Numbered from the stretch's first letter, positions 44,890 through 54,565 are shown. The stretch: 64,000 nt of DNA from CALANV01 sp036381615 (GCA_036381615.1 DASVCL010000001.1:1-64000), one strand, 5' to 3'. Notes: generated by a model not told the origin, from the sequence alone. Numbers and translations are program-made.

Positions 44890-46299
44890 ATGGACTCCGA
44901 GATCACCCGGCTTCCGGCTGCCGAAATCGCGCGCCGCGTCCGCGCCCGCGAACTGTCGGCTGGAGACGTCATTGCGGCCCATCTGGACGTGATTGCGCGG
45001 GAGAATCCCCGCATCAACGCCGTGTGTACGCTCGCTGCCGACCATGCGCGCGAAGCGGCGGCTGCCATCGACCGTCAGCTGGCGGAAGGGCGCGAGCCCG
45101 GTCCGCTCGCCGGCGTACCGGTTGGCGTCAAGGATACGCATCCGACGGCCGGCATTCGGACCACCTATGGCTCGACCCTCTATGCGGATCATGTGCCTGC
45201 CGAAGACGCACTGATCGTACAGCGGCTGAAGGGGGCAGGGGCCGTCGTCATCGCAAAGACCAACACCCCGGAATTTGCCGCCGGTGCCAATACCGTAAAC
45301 GCCCTGTTCGGGGCCACGCGCAACCCGTGGAATCCGTCGCTCAGCGCTGCCGGCTCGACCGGCGGCGGTGCCGCCGGCCTCGCGGTCGGAATGTTCGCGC
45401 TGGCGACGGGCAGCGATCTCGGCGGGTCGCTGCGGACCCCGGCCGCGTTCTGCGGCGTGGTCGGCCTGCGTCCCAGTCCGGGCCTGGTGCCGCGCTGGCC
45501 GACGCCGGCGCCGTGGGCGACCCTCGATGTCCATGGGCCGATGGCGCGCAGCGTCGCGGATCTTGCGCTGATGCTGCAGGCGATTGCGGGCCCTAGTCCC
45601 TATTCGCCGATGGTCGTGTCGGTCGACGGACGCGACTTCGTCGCCGCGGCCCGCGCGCCGCTGCCGAAAGGCCTGCGTATCGCCTATTGCCCCGATGTGG
45701 CCGGTATCGGCGTGGATGCGGAAATCGAGCGGATCTGCCGGACGGCGGCCTTCGACCTCGCCGGCGAGGGGGCGCATGTGGCGGAGATCAGCTTCGATCT
45801 CGCCTTCGCCCGGTCGGCATTTCAGCAGCTCCGCGGCCAGTACATGGTCGACCGCCATCTCGACAAACTGGATCGGCTCGACCGGCTCAACCCAAATCTT
45901 GCCGGCAACATCCGCCTGGGGCTCGCACAGTCTCCCCGCGATGTCGCGATGGGCGAGCAGGGGCGGGCCAGGGTGTTCGAACGCTTCCGCGCGCTCTTTA
46001 CGGACTGGGACGTGCTGCTGACGCCGTGCGCTGCGGTACCGCCTTTCCCGGTGGAGAAAAATTACCCCGAGACCGTAAACGGCAAGCCGATGGCGACCTA
46101 TATCGACTGGGTTGCGCCGACGTTCGTCGTGACGCTCGGGGGGGTACCGGCCCTGTCCGTACCGTGCGGCCTGACCGCCGACCGCCTGCCGGTTGGAATC
46201 CAGGTCATTGCTCGGCCCTGCGACGAGGAAACGGTACTAACGGTAGGGGCGGCGATCGAGCGCACCAAGGCGATAGGATTTCCGGCGGCACCGCCCTGA
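44890..46299 (+). CDS. Amidase (amidase signature family)
   Basis: This 469-residue hydrolase has the Ser-cisSer-Lys triad of the amidase signature family: the Lys in GVKDTHPT (about 86), the cis-Ser in SAAGSTGGGAAG and the nucleophile in GSDLGGSLRTPAAFCG. AGGAGGGA precedes the ATG at 44890. It hydrolyses an unknown amide and is divergent from the molybdopterin oxidoreductase. A GatA role is unlikely because gatB and gatC are absent. Confidence 0.92.
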   Translation: MDSEITRLPAAEIARRVRARELSAGDVIAAHLDVIARENPRINAVCTLAADHAREAAAAIDRQLAEGREPGPLAGVPVGVKDTHPTAGIRTTYGSTLYADHVPAEDALIVQRLKGAGAVVIAKTNTPEFAAGANTVNALFGATRNPWNPSLSAAGSTGGGAAGLAVGMFALATGSDLGGSLRTPAAFCGVVGLRPSPGLVPRWPTPAPWATLDVHGPMARSVADLALMLQAIAGPSPYSPMVVSVDGRDFVAAARAPLPKGLRIAYCPDVAGIGVDAEIERICRTAAFDLAGEGAHVAEISFDLAFARSAFQQLRGQYMVDRHLDKLDRLDRLNPNLAGNIRLGLAQSPRDVAMGEQGRARVFERFRALFTDWDVLLTPCAAVPPFPVEKNYPETVNGKPMATYIDWVAPTFVVTLGGVPALSVPCGLTADRLPVGIQVIARPCDEETVLTVGAAIERTKAIGFPAAPP

Positions 46300-46453
46300 G
46301 GCACCATGAGGGAGATATGGTTAACGGATATCGGCAACTTTTGGTTCTAAAGCAAACGGGGCTTTGTTAGGGTAGCAGCCTCGTATTGGGGGCGGCGCCC
46401 GGGTGGGCGGGGAACGCTGTTCGACCATGTCGGAAGGTATCGGAGACGCGCGC

Positions 46454-47560
46454 ATGGCGTCCCTGCGCGACTTGGTGAGACTCGCGCAGGACAAGACGCA
46501 ACATAGCCGTCGAGTCATCTTCGAAAATATTAACGATCTGTTCCTCTCGTCGGAGGGGCGGCTCAGCGACCGCGAGCGTGCGCTCATGGTCGACATCATG
46601 GGCAAGCTCCTGCACGACATGGAGATGCAGGTCCGGCGTGCGCTCGCGGCACGCCTGGCGCAGATGGACACGGCGCCGCGGGAACTCCTCGTCATGCTCG
46701 CCAACGATCAGGTCGAGGTCGCCCGCCCGATACTCCAGAACAGCCGGCTGCTGGGTGATCCTGATCTGATCGAAATCATCAGGCATCGCAGCCAGGAGCA
46801 TCTGCTGATCGTCGCATTGCGCGCGCCGCTGTCGGCCGAGGTCACCGATGCGCTCGTCGACTATGGTGACGAACACGTGATCGAACAGCTCCTCAAGAAT
46901 CAGGACGCCGTTCTATCGCGCCGCGCGCTTGAGTATCTGGTGGGGGAGTCGCAGCGCGTCGACAGTTTTCAGGAGCCGCTCCTGAGCCGGCACGACCTTC
47001 CGCCGGAACTCGCCCACCGGATGTTCTGGTGGGTTTCGGCGGCCCTGCGCAAGGAAATCCTCAGCCGTTTTACGGTCGACTCGATACTGCTCGACGATTG
47101 CCTGCAGGAATCGGCACGCGCCGCCATTGCCGAGGCGACCGGCCGGCGCGAAGATCATGTTCGGCGGCTGATCGACGGTCTGGTCGAGGCCAATGCGCTC
47201 GACTATCGCTTTCTCGTTCAGGCCCTGCGCAGCGGCAAGGTTTCCATCTTCATCGGCGGGCTCAGCCACCTCGCCCGGCTCGATCCCGTGATCGTGCGAC
47301 GCGCCGTCTTTGACCCCGGCGGGGAAAGTCTGGCGATCATCGCCCGTGCCACCGGCGCCGACCGCAATGTCTTCGGTTCGCTGTTCCTGCTGTCGCGTCA
47401 GGGGCAGGCGATGCCGTCCGGGATGCGGCCCCGCAAGCTCGAGGAGGCGTTGCGGTTCTTCGATTCTCTGACGCCGGATCAGGCGCGCGCGGCGCTCCGC
47501 TTTTGGCGCGCCGATACCGAGTATCACCGGGCCATCGCCGCGATGGAGGGTGGGACGTGA
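46454..47560 (+). CDS. DUF2336 domain protein
   Basis: This helical protein of about 368 residues belongs to the DUF2336 family, HEAT-like proteins common in alphaproteobacteria and often next to signalling genes. The N-terminal LRDLVRLAQDKTQHSRRVIF and the LFLSSEGRLSDRERALMVDI segment are typical. GGAGA lies 7 bp before the ATG at 46454; an ATG at 46427 is possible. The stop overlaps the GTG of the histidine kinase gene, so the two proteins are made together. Confidence 0.85.
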   Translation: MASLRDLVRLAQDKTQHSRRVIFENINDLFLSSEGRLSDRERALMVDIMGKLLHDMEMQVRRALAARLAQMDTAPRELLVMLANDQVEVARPILQNSRLLGDPDLIEIIRHRSQEHLLIVALRAPLSAEVTDALVDYGDEHVIEQLLKNQDAVLSRRALEYLVGESQRVDSFQEPLLSRHDLPPELAHRMFWWVSAALRKEILSRFTVDSILLDDCLQESARAAIAEATGRREDHVRRLIDGLVEANALDYRFLVQALRSGKVSIFIGGLSHLARLDPVIVRRAVFDPGGESLAIIARATGADRNVFGSLFLLSRQGQAMPSGMRPRKLEEALRFFDSLTPDQARAALRFWRADTEYHRAIAAMEGGT

Positions 47561-49206
47561 CGAAGACCGGCGCGGCGGGCGAACTCGTATCGACGAGGAG
47601 CAGCATGCTCCAGGAGCCCGCACAGCTGGTGTCGGGCATGGGCGGAACGGCCGTCGATGCACACGTGCAGGCGGCGCTCGCGCGCATCGTCATGAACGAG
47701 CTGTCGCCGGTCTTCATCGTCTATCTCGAACGCAATCTCCTCTATGCGAACAACAGCTACCTCCGCCTGTTCGGACTGAACGGTGCGGACGGTAAAGACA
47801 TCGACGCACATCTCGCGAGCCTGCGTGAGGAATTGGCCGGCGTCCTTGAAAGCCTGCGGGCGGACGCGCGGCGCCTGGGGGCGCAGCGCACCGTCCATAC
47901 CGGATCGGGGCTCGCGCATTTCCGGATCCAGTATTTCCCGGTATTCGACGCGGCGAACCGGCTGGTGGCTTTGGGCGGTGTCTATTACGACATCACCGCG
48001 CAGGTGACCGCGACGGAACGGTTACGAACCACACAGGAATCCTTCAACGACGTATTGCGCGCCGCCTCGGACTGGGTTTGGGAGACCGACGAGGATGGAC
48101 GAGTCACATTCATTTCGGAACGCATTACCGAAGTCCTGGGCAAGCCGCCGGCGCTGATCATCGGCCGGCGGCTGGCGGATCTCGGCGAGGGGCAGGGCGA
48201 TGCCGTTTCCGCCATGCTCGAGGCGCGGGCACCATTCCGCAACTGCGTGTTCGATCTCGTCGATCGTGACGGCGGCGTTCGCCGCCATGTCATCAGCGGC
48301 GTACCGTTTTTCCACCTGAAGACGGGGCGTTTTGCCGGATTCCGCGGTACCGGTACCGATATCAGCGCCCAGCATGCCGCGGAGCAGGCGACGAATGAAT
48401 CGCGTCAGAAGCTGGAGGCCGCCCTCGCCGAACTCAATGCCAAGAACCTGCATCTCGACCTGGCGCTCGAGCGGGCACAGGCCGCGATGCGCGCGAAGTC
48501 GGAGTTCCTGGCCAATATGAGCCACGAGCTTCGGACCCCACTGAACGCCATCATCGGATTCGCGGAAGTCATCGCGTCGCAACGGTTCGGGGCGAAGCCC
48601 GAGCGCTACGCGGAGTACGCCGGTTATATCGTCAAGGCGGGCCACCACCTTCTCAGCATCCTCAACGACATTCTCGACGTGTCGCGGCTCGAGGGCGATC
48701 TTGTCAGCGTGGATCTGGCGCCGACGCCGCTCGGGGAGATCCTGGGCGAGGCGGTCTCGCTCGTCGCCATGCGCGCGGACGAGAAGCGAATTCAGATCAC
48801 GCGGCAGGCATGCCCGCCCGACGTCATGGTCATGGTCGATCGCACGCGCGCCATACAGATCATGGTCAATTTGCTCGGCAACGCCGTGAAGTTCACGCCG
48901 GCGGGCGGGCATGTCGGAATCGAGCTCGACATCGGCGTCGACGACATCCGTGTCACGGTCTGGGATACCGGACCCGGCATTCCCGAGGACAAGCAGGAAG
49001 CGATATTCGCGCCGTTCGTTCAGATCCACGACTCGTCCTATTCACGGCCGCACGAAGGCGTCGGCCTCGGGCTGTCGATTTCGCGTCACCTCGCGCGTTT
49101 GATGAAGGGGGATCTCGTCGTGGCGAACGCGCCGACGGGTGGTGCCCGTTTCACGGTAACGTTTCCCCAGGCGCCAAGGGATGCAATGGAGGCGGCCGCG
49201 CAGTAG
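47557..49206 (+). CDS. PAS domain histidine kinase, soluble orphan
   Basis: This 549-residue kinase has two PAS-type sensor domains (about 45-165 and 165-290), a short coiled coil, a HisKA dimerisation domain with the phosphorylated His323 in MSHELRTPLNAI and a HATPase_c domain with NLLGNAVKFTP, DTGPGIPED and GVGLGLSISR. No membrane helix is seen. It starts at a GTG overlapping the DUF2336 stop, with GGAGG upstream. No response regulator lies beside it. The layout resembles DivJ/PleC-type kinases of alphaproteobacteria. Confidence 0.92.
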   Translation: MTKTGAAGELVSTRSSMLQEPAQLVSGMGGTAVDAHVQAALARIVMNELSPVFIVYLERNLLYANNSYLRLFGLNGADGKDIDAHLASLREELAGVLESLRADARRLGAQRTVHTGSGLAHFRIQYFPVFDAANRLVALGGVYYDITAQVTATERLRTTQESFNDVLRAASDWVWETDEDGRVTFISERITEVLGKPPALIIGRRLADLGEGQGDAVSAMLEARAPFRNCVFDLVDRDGGVRRHVISGVPFFHLKTGRFAGFRGTGTDISAQHAAEQATNESRQKLEAALAELNAKNLHLDLALERAQAAMRAKSEFLANMSHELRTPLNAIIGFAEVIASQRFGAKPERYAEYAGYIVKAGHHLLSILNDILDVSRLEGDLVSVDLAPTPLGEILGEAVSLVAMRADEKRIQITRQACPPDVMVMVDRTRAIQIMVNLLGNAVKFTPAGGHVGIELDIGVDDIRVTVWDTGPGIPEDKQEAIFAPFVQIHDSSYSRPHEGVGLGLSISRHLARLMKGDLVVANAPTGGARFTVTFPQAPRDAMEAAAQ

Positions 49207-49254
49207 CCGGCGGCCATCGGGGCTCGGCGAAACGGCGGCGATGCCGTCGGTCCG

Positions 49255-49290
49255 AAACAAAAGCGCCCGCCAGGTCTCCCCAACGGGCGC
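49255..49290 (-). terminator. Terminator of the type I secretion operon
   Basis: Read on the minus strand, GCGCCCG (49290-49284) pairs with CGGGCGC (49269-49263) and is followed by TTTTGTTT. It lies between the convergent histidine kinase and HlyD-type genes. A second stem, GGTCCGGC/GCCGGACC (49293-49313), stands next to the HlyD stop. Confidence 0.75.
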
Positions 49291-49313
49291 CCGGTCCGGC
49301 CCCCCGCCGGACC

Positions 49314-50633
49314 TTAGCGCTCGTGAAGCGAGCGGTCGACTGTCTTGATGATCGGTTTCAGCAGGTACTGCAGCACGGTCTTCTCGCCCGTGACGATGTC
49401 GACGGACGCGATCATGCCGGGAATGATGGCGAGCTTCTTGTCCTCGGTACCGAGATAGTTCTGCTTGGTGCGCACGCGAATCAGGTAATAGGGCTCTCCC
49501 CGCTCGGTGACCATGCTGTCGGCACTGATATGCTCGAGTTCGGCCTCGAGCCCGCCGTAGATCGAATAGTCATAGGCGGTCAGCTTCACGGTCGCCTTCT
49601 GGCCGGGATGGATGAAGGCAATGTCCGCCGGCTGCACACGTGCCTCGACGACGAGCTGATCGTCGACCGGCACGATCTCGACCAGATCGGCGCCCGGCTG
49701 GACCACGCCGCCGATGGTGTGGACCTTGAGCTGCTTGACGAGGCCGCGCACCGGGGCGCGAACCTCGCGCCGCGTCACGCGATCCGCCTGTGCCTTGAGC
49801 GTCTCGACCAGCTGTGCCATCTCGGCTTTGCGCTGCGTAAGTTCGGCCAGCGCCTGGCTGCGATGGGAATGGCGCCGCTCTTCGAGCCGCCGCTCCGCCT
49901 CGGCGAGCGCCGCTTCGGCCTGCGGGATCGCGATGCGTGTGGCGGTCAGCTGTCCTTCGAGATCGTTGGCTTGCCGCTGCTGGTGAAGGACCTCGAGCTT
50001 GGACCGATAGCCCTTCTCGGCGAGCTGCTCCGAGATCGACAACTCCTTCAGGACGAGGGCGAGGCTGCGGCTGATCGCCTGCTCCTGCGATTGCAGCGTC
50101 GTGACTTCCTGCCGCCGTTGTTCGACCTGCTGGCGCAGACCTTCGAGCGCGGCGCTCAGTTCGTTGCGCCGCGCGTTGAACAGCGCCAGTTCGTTCGCCG
50201 CCACGTCGGGCCGCTCGCTCAGCACCGATGCCGGGAACTCGATTTCGGTTCCCTCGACTTCGGCCGTCAGGCGGGCGATCTGACCGGCGAGAGCGATCTG
50301 CTTGGCGCGGTTCTGGCGATACTCGGACTGGAACGTGGTATCGTCGACGCGGAGCAGGACTTGCCCCTCCTCGACGACGTCGCCCTCCTTGACCAGGATT
50401 TCGGCCACGATGCCGCCCTCGAGGTTCTGGATGATCTGAACCTGCGACGACGGCACGACCTTGCCCTGGGCGACGGCAACCTCGTCGATGTGCGACACCG
50501 CGGCCCAGCCGACGAACGTGACGAAGATCGTGGCCACGAGGCCGAGGAACAGCTGCGACACGAGCGGCGGCCGCACGGCGGTCGCGGCGTTGAGCTCCGA
50601 CATGAATGCGACGTCTTGCGAATTCGTCCTCAT
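49314..50633 (-). CDS. HlyD family type I secretion membrane fusion protein
   Basis: This 439-residue adaptor has one N-terminal membrane helix (about 27-47), a long alpha-helical hairpin rich in Glu, Arg and Gln (about 95-290) and beta-barrel/lipoyl segments (QNLEGGIVAEILVKEGDVVEEG and the C-terminal RTSPGMIASVDIV-like region). It links the ABC exporter to an outer-membrane channel. The start overlaps the stop of the ABC gene by 4 bp. No TolC gene is in the window. Confidence 0.93.
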   Translation of the reverse strand: MRTNSQDVAFMSELNAATAVRPPLVSQLFLGLVATIFVTFVGWAAVSHIDEVAVAQGKVVPSSQVQIIQNLEGGIVAEILVKEGDVVEEGQVLLRVDDTTFQSEYRQNRAKQIALAGQIARLTAEVEGTEIEFPASVLSERPDVAANELALFNARRNELSAALEGLRQQVEQRRQEVTTLQSQEQAISRSLALVLKELSISEQLAEKGYRSKLEVLHQQRQANDLEGQLTATRIAIPQAEAALAEAERRLEERRHSHRSQALAELTQRKAEMAQLVETLKAQADRVTRREVRAPVRGLVKQLKVHTIGGVVQPGADLVEIVPVDDQLVVEARVQPADIAFIHPGQKATVKLTAYDYSIYGGLEAELEHISADSMVTERGEPYYLIRVRTKQNYLGTEDKKLAIIPGMIASVDIVTGEKTVLQYLLKPIIKTVDRSLHER

Positions 50634-52855
50634 GTCTTGGCTCCCGAGCCCGGAATGGCGGTGGCTGCGGCGTCCTGCGCTTTCGGCACCGCGTGGAGCG
50701 GCCGCTGCGTGAGCGCACGCATCACCTGGTCGCGCGGACCGTCGGCGATGATCCGTCCGCCATCGAACACGATCAGGCGGTCGACGAGCGATAGAAGGGA
50801 TGGCCGATGCGTGATCAGGACCAGGGTCTTGCCCTTGAGGGCGACAGCCAGCCGGCGCTTTACGCGCTCCTCGCTTCCCTGATCCATGGCGCTGGTGGGT
50901 TCGTCGAGCACCACGATGGACGGATCACGCACGAAGGCGCGCGCGAGAGCGATCAACTGGCGCTGCCCGCCGGACAACCGCTCGCCGCGTTCGCCGACAT
51001 TCAGATCGTAGCCCTGCGGTATACGCTGCACGTAGTCGTCGAGACCGACGAGCCGGCTTGCATGCAGCACGGCGGCATCGTCCGCATCCGGCGCGCCGAG
51101 CACGATGTTCTCCTTGATGGAGCCGTTGAACAGGAACACGTCCTGCGGCACGACCCCGATATGCCGGCGCAGATCGGCAGGGTCGATCTGGCGGCTGTCG
51201 GTTCCGTCGATCAGCACCGCGCCAGAGGCCGGGTGATAAAGGCCGAGGATCAGCTTGCTGGCGGTGCTCTTGCCCGAACCGACGCGACCGACGATGGCAA
51301 CCTTTTCCCCGGGTGCGACGCGGAAGCTGACGTTGTTGAGTGCCTTGCCGTCGCCGTGCGGGTACTCGAAGGACACCTCGACGAATTCGATCGAGCCGTT
51401 CAGCGTCGGGCGGTGCAGCATCTGGGTCCCGCTCGGCCGCTCACGGGGTGACTGCATGAGCCGGTCCAACGCCTTGAGCGCGGCCATCGACTGGCTGTAG
51501 CGGGTCAGCAGACCGGCGACCTGCGACAGGGGCGCCATGGCACGGCCCGACAGGATGGAAGCTGCAACCAGCGCGCCGGTCGTCATATGGCCGTCGGCGA
51601 TCTGGTAAACGCCGAAGACGATCATGATGGCGTACACCAGCCCTTGGGCCAGGACGGAAAAGTTCACCGCGATCGATGCGAAGAGCCGTGCCGCGAGGCC
51701 CGATTTCGACGACATGGCGACGAACTGCTCCCAACGCCGCTGCATCCGGCCTTCGGCGCCGAGGCTCTTGATGGTCTCGAGGCCGTTGAGCGTCTCGATC
51801 AGGATGGCATGGCGTTGTGCCGCCTCCCGGAACGAGCGCCGGACGATGGCGTTCAGCGGTACCTGCAGCAGCAGCCCGACCGCCAGGACGACGGGTACGG
51901 CGGCGAGGGGAATCCAGGCGAGCGGTCCGGCGATCATGGCGATCGCCGCGATCGACAGGAGCACGAACGGCAGGTCGATCAGCGTCGCCAGCGTGGCCGA
52001 GGTGAAGAAATCGCGTAGCGTTTCGAATTCCCGCAGCTCGTTCGCGAACGCACCGGCCGATGGCGGCCGATGCGCGTACTTCATGCCCATGATCTGCTCG
52101 AAGATGCGGCTGGCGAGCAGCACGTCGGCGCTCTTGCCGGCGAAGTCGATGAAATAGCCGCGCAGGAGGCGAACGAGAAAATCGAAGATGAGGACGAGCC
52201 CGGCCCCGATCGCCAGCACCCACAATGTCTCGAACACCAGGTTCGGCACGACCCGGTCGTAAACGTTCATCGCGAACAGTGGCGTGACCAGCGTGAATAC
52301 GTTAATCAGGACGGCAGCCACGGCGACCTGCCCCCAGATCGGCCAGAAGCGCAGCAGCGTGTCGCGGAACCAATGCTTGCCGGGCTGCGTGTCCTCGGCG
52401 GCGCCGGCACCGGCCCGCTCGTCGAAGCGGAATACCGGTCGGGCAAGGAGCGCATAGCCCAGATACCGCTTCTCGAGTTCGTCGAGCGATATCGTACTCG
52501 CACCGAAGCCGGATTCCGGCAGAAGTATCTTGGCCGAGCCATCCTCGTTCAGGCGCGCGAGAATGCAGGCGTGCTGGTTCGTCAGCAGCAGGACGGCAGG
52601 GAGGACAAGGTTCGAGAGGCCCTTCAACGGGCGCTTCACGGCGCGCGCGGTCAGTCCGGCCCGCTCGGCCGCGCGCACGAACAGGTCCGGCGTCAGGCGG
52701 TTGTCGACCAGGGGTAACCCGGCCCTGAGCGCATCGGCCGATGCCGGGCGCTCGTAATGCCGCGTCATCCAGACGAGGCAGGAGAGAAGGTCGTCTTCTG
52801 CCGCTCGCACCTCCCCCGCGTTGCTGTTTGCGCGTTCGACCGCCTGATGGCTCAT
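50630..52855 (-). CDS. Type I secretion system permease/ATPase with C39-like domain
   Basis: This 741-residue exporter has an N-terminal C39-like domain (about 20-150), six membrane helices (about 165-440) and an ATPase with Walker A GRVGSGKST, signature LSGGQRQ and Walker B IVVLDEPTSAMD. It is of the LapB/LssB kind that exports large RTX proteins without cutting a leader. A CtrA-like TTAA-N7-TTAA motif lies 55 bp upstream. The RTX-tailed dehydrogenase at 57297 and perhaps the CHRD protein at 63741 are candidate cargo. Confidence 0.93.
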   Translation of the reverse strand: MSHQAVERANSNAGEVRAAEDDLLSCLVWMTRHYERPASADALRAGLPLVDNRLTPDLFVRAAERAGLTARAVKRPLKGLSNLVLPAVLLLTNQHACILARLNEDGSAKILLPESGFGASTISLDELEKRYLGYALLARPVFRFDERAGAGAAEDTQPGKHWFRDTLLRFWPIWGQVAVAAVLINVFTLVTPLFAMNVYDRVVPNLVFETLWVLAIGAGLVLIFDFLVRLLRGYFIDFAGKSADVLLASRIFEQIMGMKYAHRPPSAGAFANELREFETLRDFFTSATLATLIDLPFVLLSIAAIAMIAGPLAWIPLAAVPVVLAVGLLLQVPLNAIVRRSFREAAQRHAILIETLNGLETIKSLGAEGRMQRRWEQFVAMSSKSGLAARLFASIAVNFSVLAQGLVYAIMIVFGVYQIADGHMTTGALVAASILSGRAMAPLSQVAGLLTRYSQSMAALKALDRLMQSPRERPSGTQMLHRPTLNGSIEFVEVSFEYPHGDGKALNNVSFRVAPGEKVAIVGRVGSGKSTASKLILGLYHPASGAVLIDGTDSRQIDPADLRRHIGVVPQDVFLFNGSIKENIVLGAPDADDAAVLHASRLVGLDDYVQRIPQGYDLNVGERGERLSGGQRQLIALARAFVRDPSIVVLDEPTSAMDQGSEERVKRRLAVALKGKTLVLITHRPSLLSLVDRLIVFDGGRIIADGPRDQVMRALTQRPLHAVPKAQDAAATAIPGSGAKT

Positions 52856-52909
52856 GCCGGCCAGTCCCGACTTGTTGGTTGGGAAGGCGTCAGGGGTAGG
52901 CAGTCGTCG

Positions 52910-52936
52910 TTAACGAGTAGTTAAAATCTCAGTTAA
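52910..52936. promoter_or_regulatory. CtrA-type site TTAA-N7-TTAA before the type I secretion operon
   Basis: TTAA-CGAGTAG-TTAA (52910-52924) matches the CtrA full-site consensus, and a third TTAA follows after 8 bp (52933-52936). It is 55 bp upstream of the ABC exporter start, a fitting promoter position in an alphaproteobacterium. Confidence 0.6.
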
Positions 52937-53022
52937 GCCGCCAGGAGATCACAGAATTGCCCAACACTTCTCCAGGGGTGACCAAATACAGCGCTGGGTG
53001 GAGACAATCTCGATTGGGCGAT

Positions 53023-54054
53023 TTATCTGCGCGACGAAAACAACCGTAGGGTGCCGGCGGCATAGATAATTTGCAGCGCCAGGAACGGCAGGAAGATCAG
53101 CCACCTGTGCGGCTCGGACACGGCCGTCATCCACAATGCGCCCAGACCCTGCAGCACAACCATGGCGCACTGCAGAAATGTGACCTGGCGATGTCCGAAC
53201 CCGGCGCGATTGAGCAGCTGATAAAGGTGCCCGCGATGGGCGGTGAACGGGTCCTCGCCGCGGCGGATTCGCCGAACCACCGTGAAGATCGTGTCGAACA
53301 GGAAATGGAAAAGCAGCAGCGGCACGATCAGCATGACCGTGCCCGAGGCGTCGCCGCTTGCCAGCAGAATCCCGATGGCCGCGAATGCGAACCCGAGGAA
53401 CTGGCTCCCGACGTCGCCCATGAAGATGCGCGCGGGCGGAAAGTTGAGGGCGAGAAATCCGGCGCTCGCGGCCGCGAGCAGCAGGGCCAGGACGGCGACG
53501 GTCCCGTTTCCGATCGTCAGCGCGCACAGCGCGACGAACGTCGCCGCCAGCACGGCGGTCCCGCCGGCGAGTCCGTCGAGCCCGTCCATGAAGTTGTACG
53601 CATTGGTCAGGCCGACGAGCCAGACGAGCGTGAGCACCGGCCCCATGACACCAAGGTCCACGGGACCGATGCCGGGAACGTAGAGTGTCTCGATGACGAG
53701 ACCGCTCGTCATCGCGATGACGGCGGCAACGACCTGGGCCCCAAGTTTGATAGTGAATGACTGCGGGCGCAGATCATCGACAAGGCCGGCAAGTCCGGCA
53801 ACCAGCGTGCCGAGGGCGAAGCCCGCGTAGACGGGCGCGGCCAGCATTGCCGCATTGCTTACAGCCAACACGCCGAGACCTGCGCTGAAGGCGATCAGAA
53901 TGCCCAGACCGCCCCCGCGCGGTGTCGGCTTGGCGTGAGAGGACCGCGCATTCGGCACATCGACAAAGACTGCGCGCCGCGCAAGCTCATGCGCAACGGC
54001 GGCCGACAGGCCGGCAAGGCCGAGCGCCAGGGCTGCGTAGAACAGGACCGTCAC
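53023..54054 (-). CDS. Glycosyltransferase family 4 (WecA/TagO-like polyprenyl phosphate sugar-1-P transferase)
   Basis: This 343-residue membrane enzyme has about eleven helices and the family motifs GLVDDLRPQ, NAYNFMDGLDGLAGG, IFMGDVGSQFLGF and AHRGHLYQLL, whose Asp and His residues hold the Mg and substrate. It moves a sugar-1-phosphate (often GlcNAc-1-P) to undecaprenyl phosphate and starts a surface polysaccharide. No other polysaccharide genes are beside it. Two TTGCTACCGTG copies lie just before it. Confidence 0.92.
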   Translation of the reverse strand: MTVLFYAALALGLAGLSAAVAHELARRAVFVDVPNARSSHAKPTPRGGGLGILIAFSAGLGVLAVSNAAMLAAPVYAGFALGTLVAGLAGLVDDLRPQSFTIKLGAQVVAAVIAMTSGLVIETLYVPGIGPVDLGVMGPVLTLVWLVGLTNAYNFMDGLDGLAGGTAVLAATFVALCALTIGNGTVAVLALLLAAASAGFLALNFPPARIFMGDVGSQFLGFAFAAIGILLASGDASGTVMLIVPLLLFHFLFDTIFTVVRRIRRGEDPFTAHRGHLYQLLNRAGFGHRQVTFLQCAMVVLQGLGALWMTAVSEPHRWLIFLPFLALQIIYAAGTLRLFSSRR

Positions 54055-54074
54055 CGAATTCTCCCGGACCCATG

Positions 54075-54098
54075 TTGCTACCGTGTATTGCTACCGTG
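54075..54098. repeat. TTGCTACCGTG direct repeat upstream of the glycosyltransferase gene
   Basis: TTGCTACCGTG occurs at 54075-54085 and again at 54088-54098 with TA between, 21 bp before the start codon. It may be a paired binding site for a regulator. Confidence 0.7.
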
Positions 54099-54289
54099 CT
54101 TTTCGGCAGGCGGATGCCTGCTGTCAATGCGGCTGACATCCGCGCCCGTGACCGGGCTGCCACGCCGGCCGGCGCCGTCTTTATCGGTCAAGGGGGCTAA
54201 TTATTTGGGATGATTCACCGGTTGTTGCGCCTGCCCAAGGAGTTATGGCCCGTGGCTGCGGCCCCGGGATTGTCACTACTTGAGGAAGG

Positions 54290-54415
54290 AACTTCGATGC
54301 GGTCCGGCGCGTTCCGGTTGCGTAAGGGACGACGACCCCGCTGGCGTGCTTTCACCGCCCCGCGAAAGCACGGACTTCAAGCCTCTGGTGCCCTCGGCCA
54401 GAGGCTTCCTCTTGG
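54290..54415 (+). ncRNA. Candidate two-hairpin small RNA
   Basis: A 9-bp perfect stem, CGTGCTTTC (54345-54353) with GAAAGCACG (54364-54372), is followed 6 bp later by a 10-bp perfect stem, AAGCCTCTGG (54379-54388) with CCAGAGGCTT (54398-54407), and then CCTCTT. The last hairpin looks like a Rho-independent terminator on the plus strand, which would give an RNA of about 100-130 nt. The 5' end is a guess. It could instead be a hairpin of an untranslated leader. Confidence 0.45.
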
Positions 54416-54565
54416 GCGGATTCGCGATCGGGCGGTGGCTCGACCGCGCATGGATGCGCGGCTGGACCGCACCGTGCCGCCGGCCTCAGCGGATCGGGAG
54501 ATGCCGGATCGGTCGAGGCGTTCTTCGCCTGTATCGCGCCGGAATTTCTGCATGCCGTCCTTTGC

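Larger units (their letters stand above)
54055..54565. other. Spacer holding a direct repeat and a two-hairpin structure
   Basis: The 511-bp gap between the glycosyltransferase and mscL has no convincing protein gene; the frames that cross it are arginine-rich and lack family features. It contains an 11-bp direct repeat near 54075 and two strong hairpins at 54345-54407, listed separately. Confidence 0.6.
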
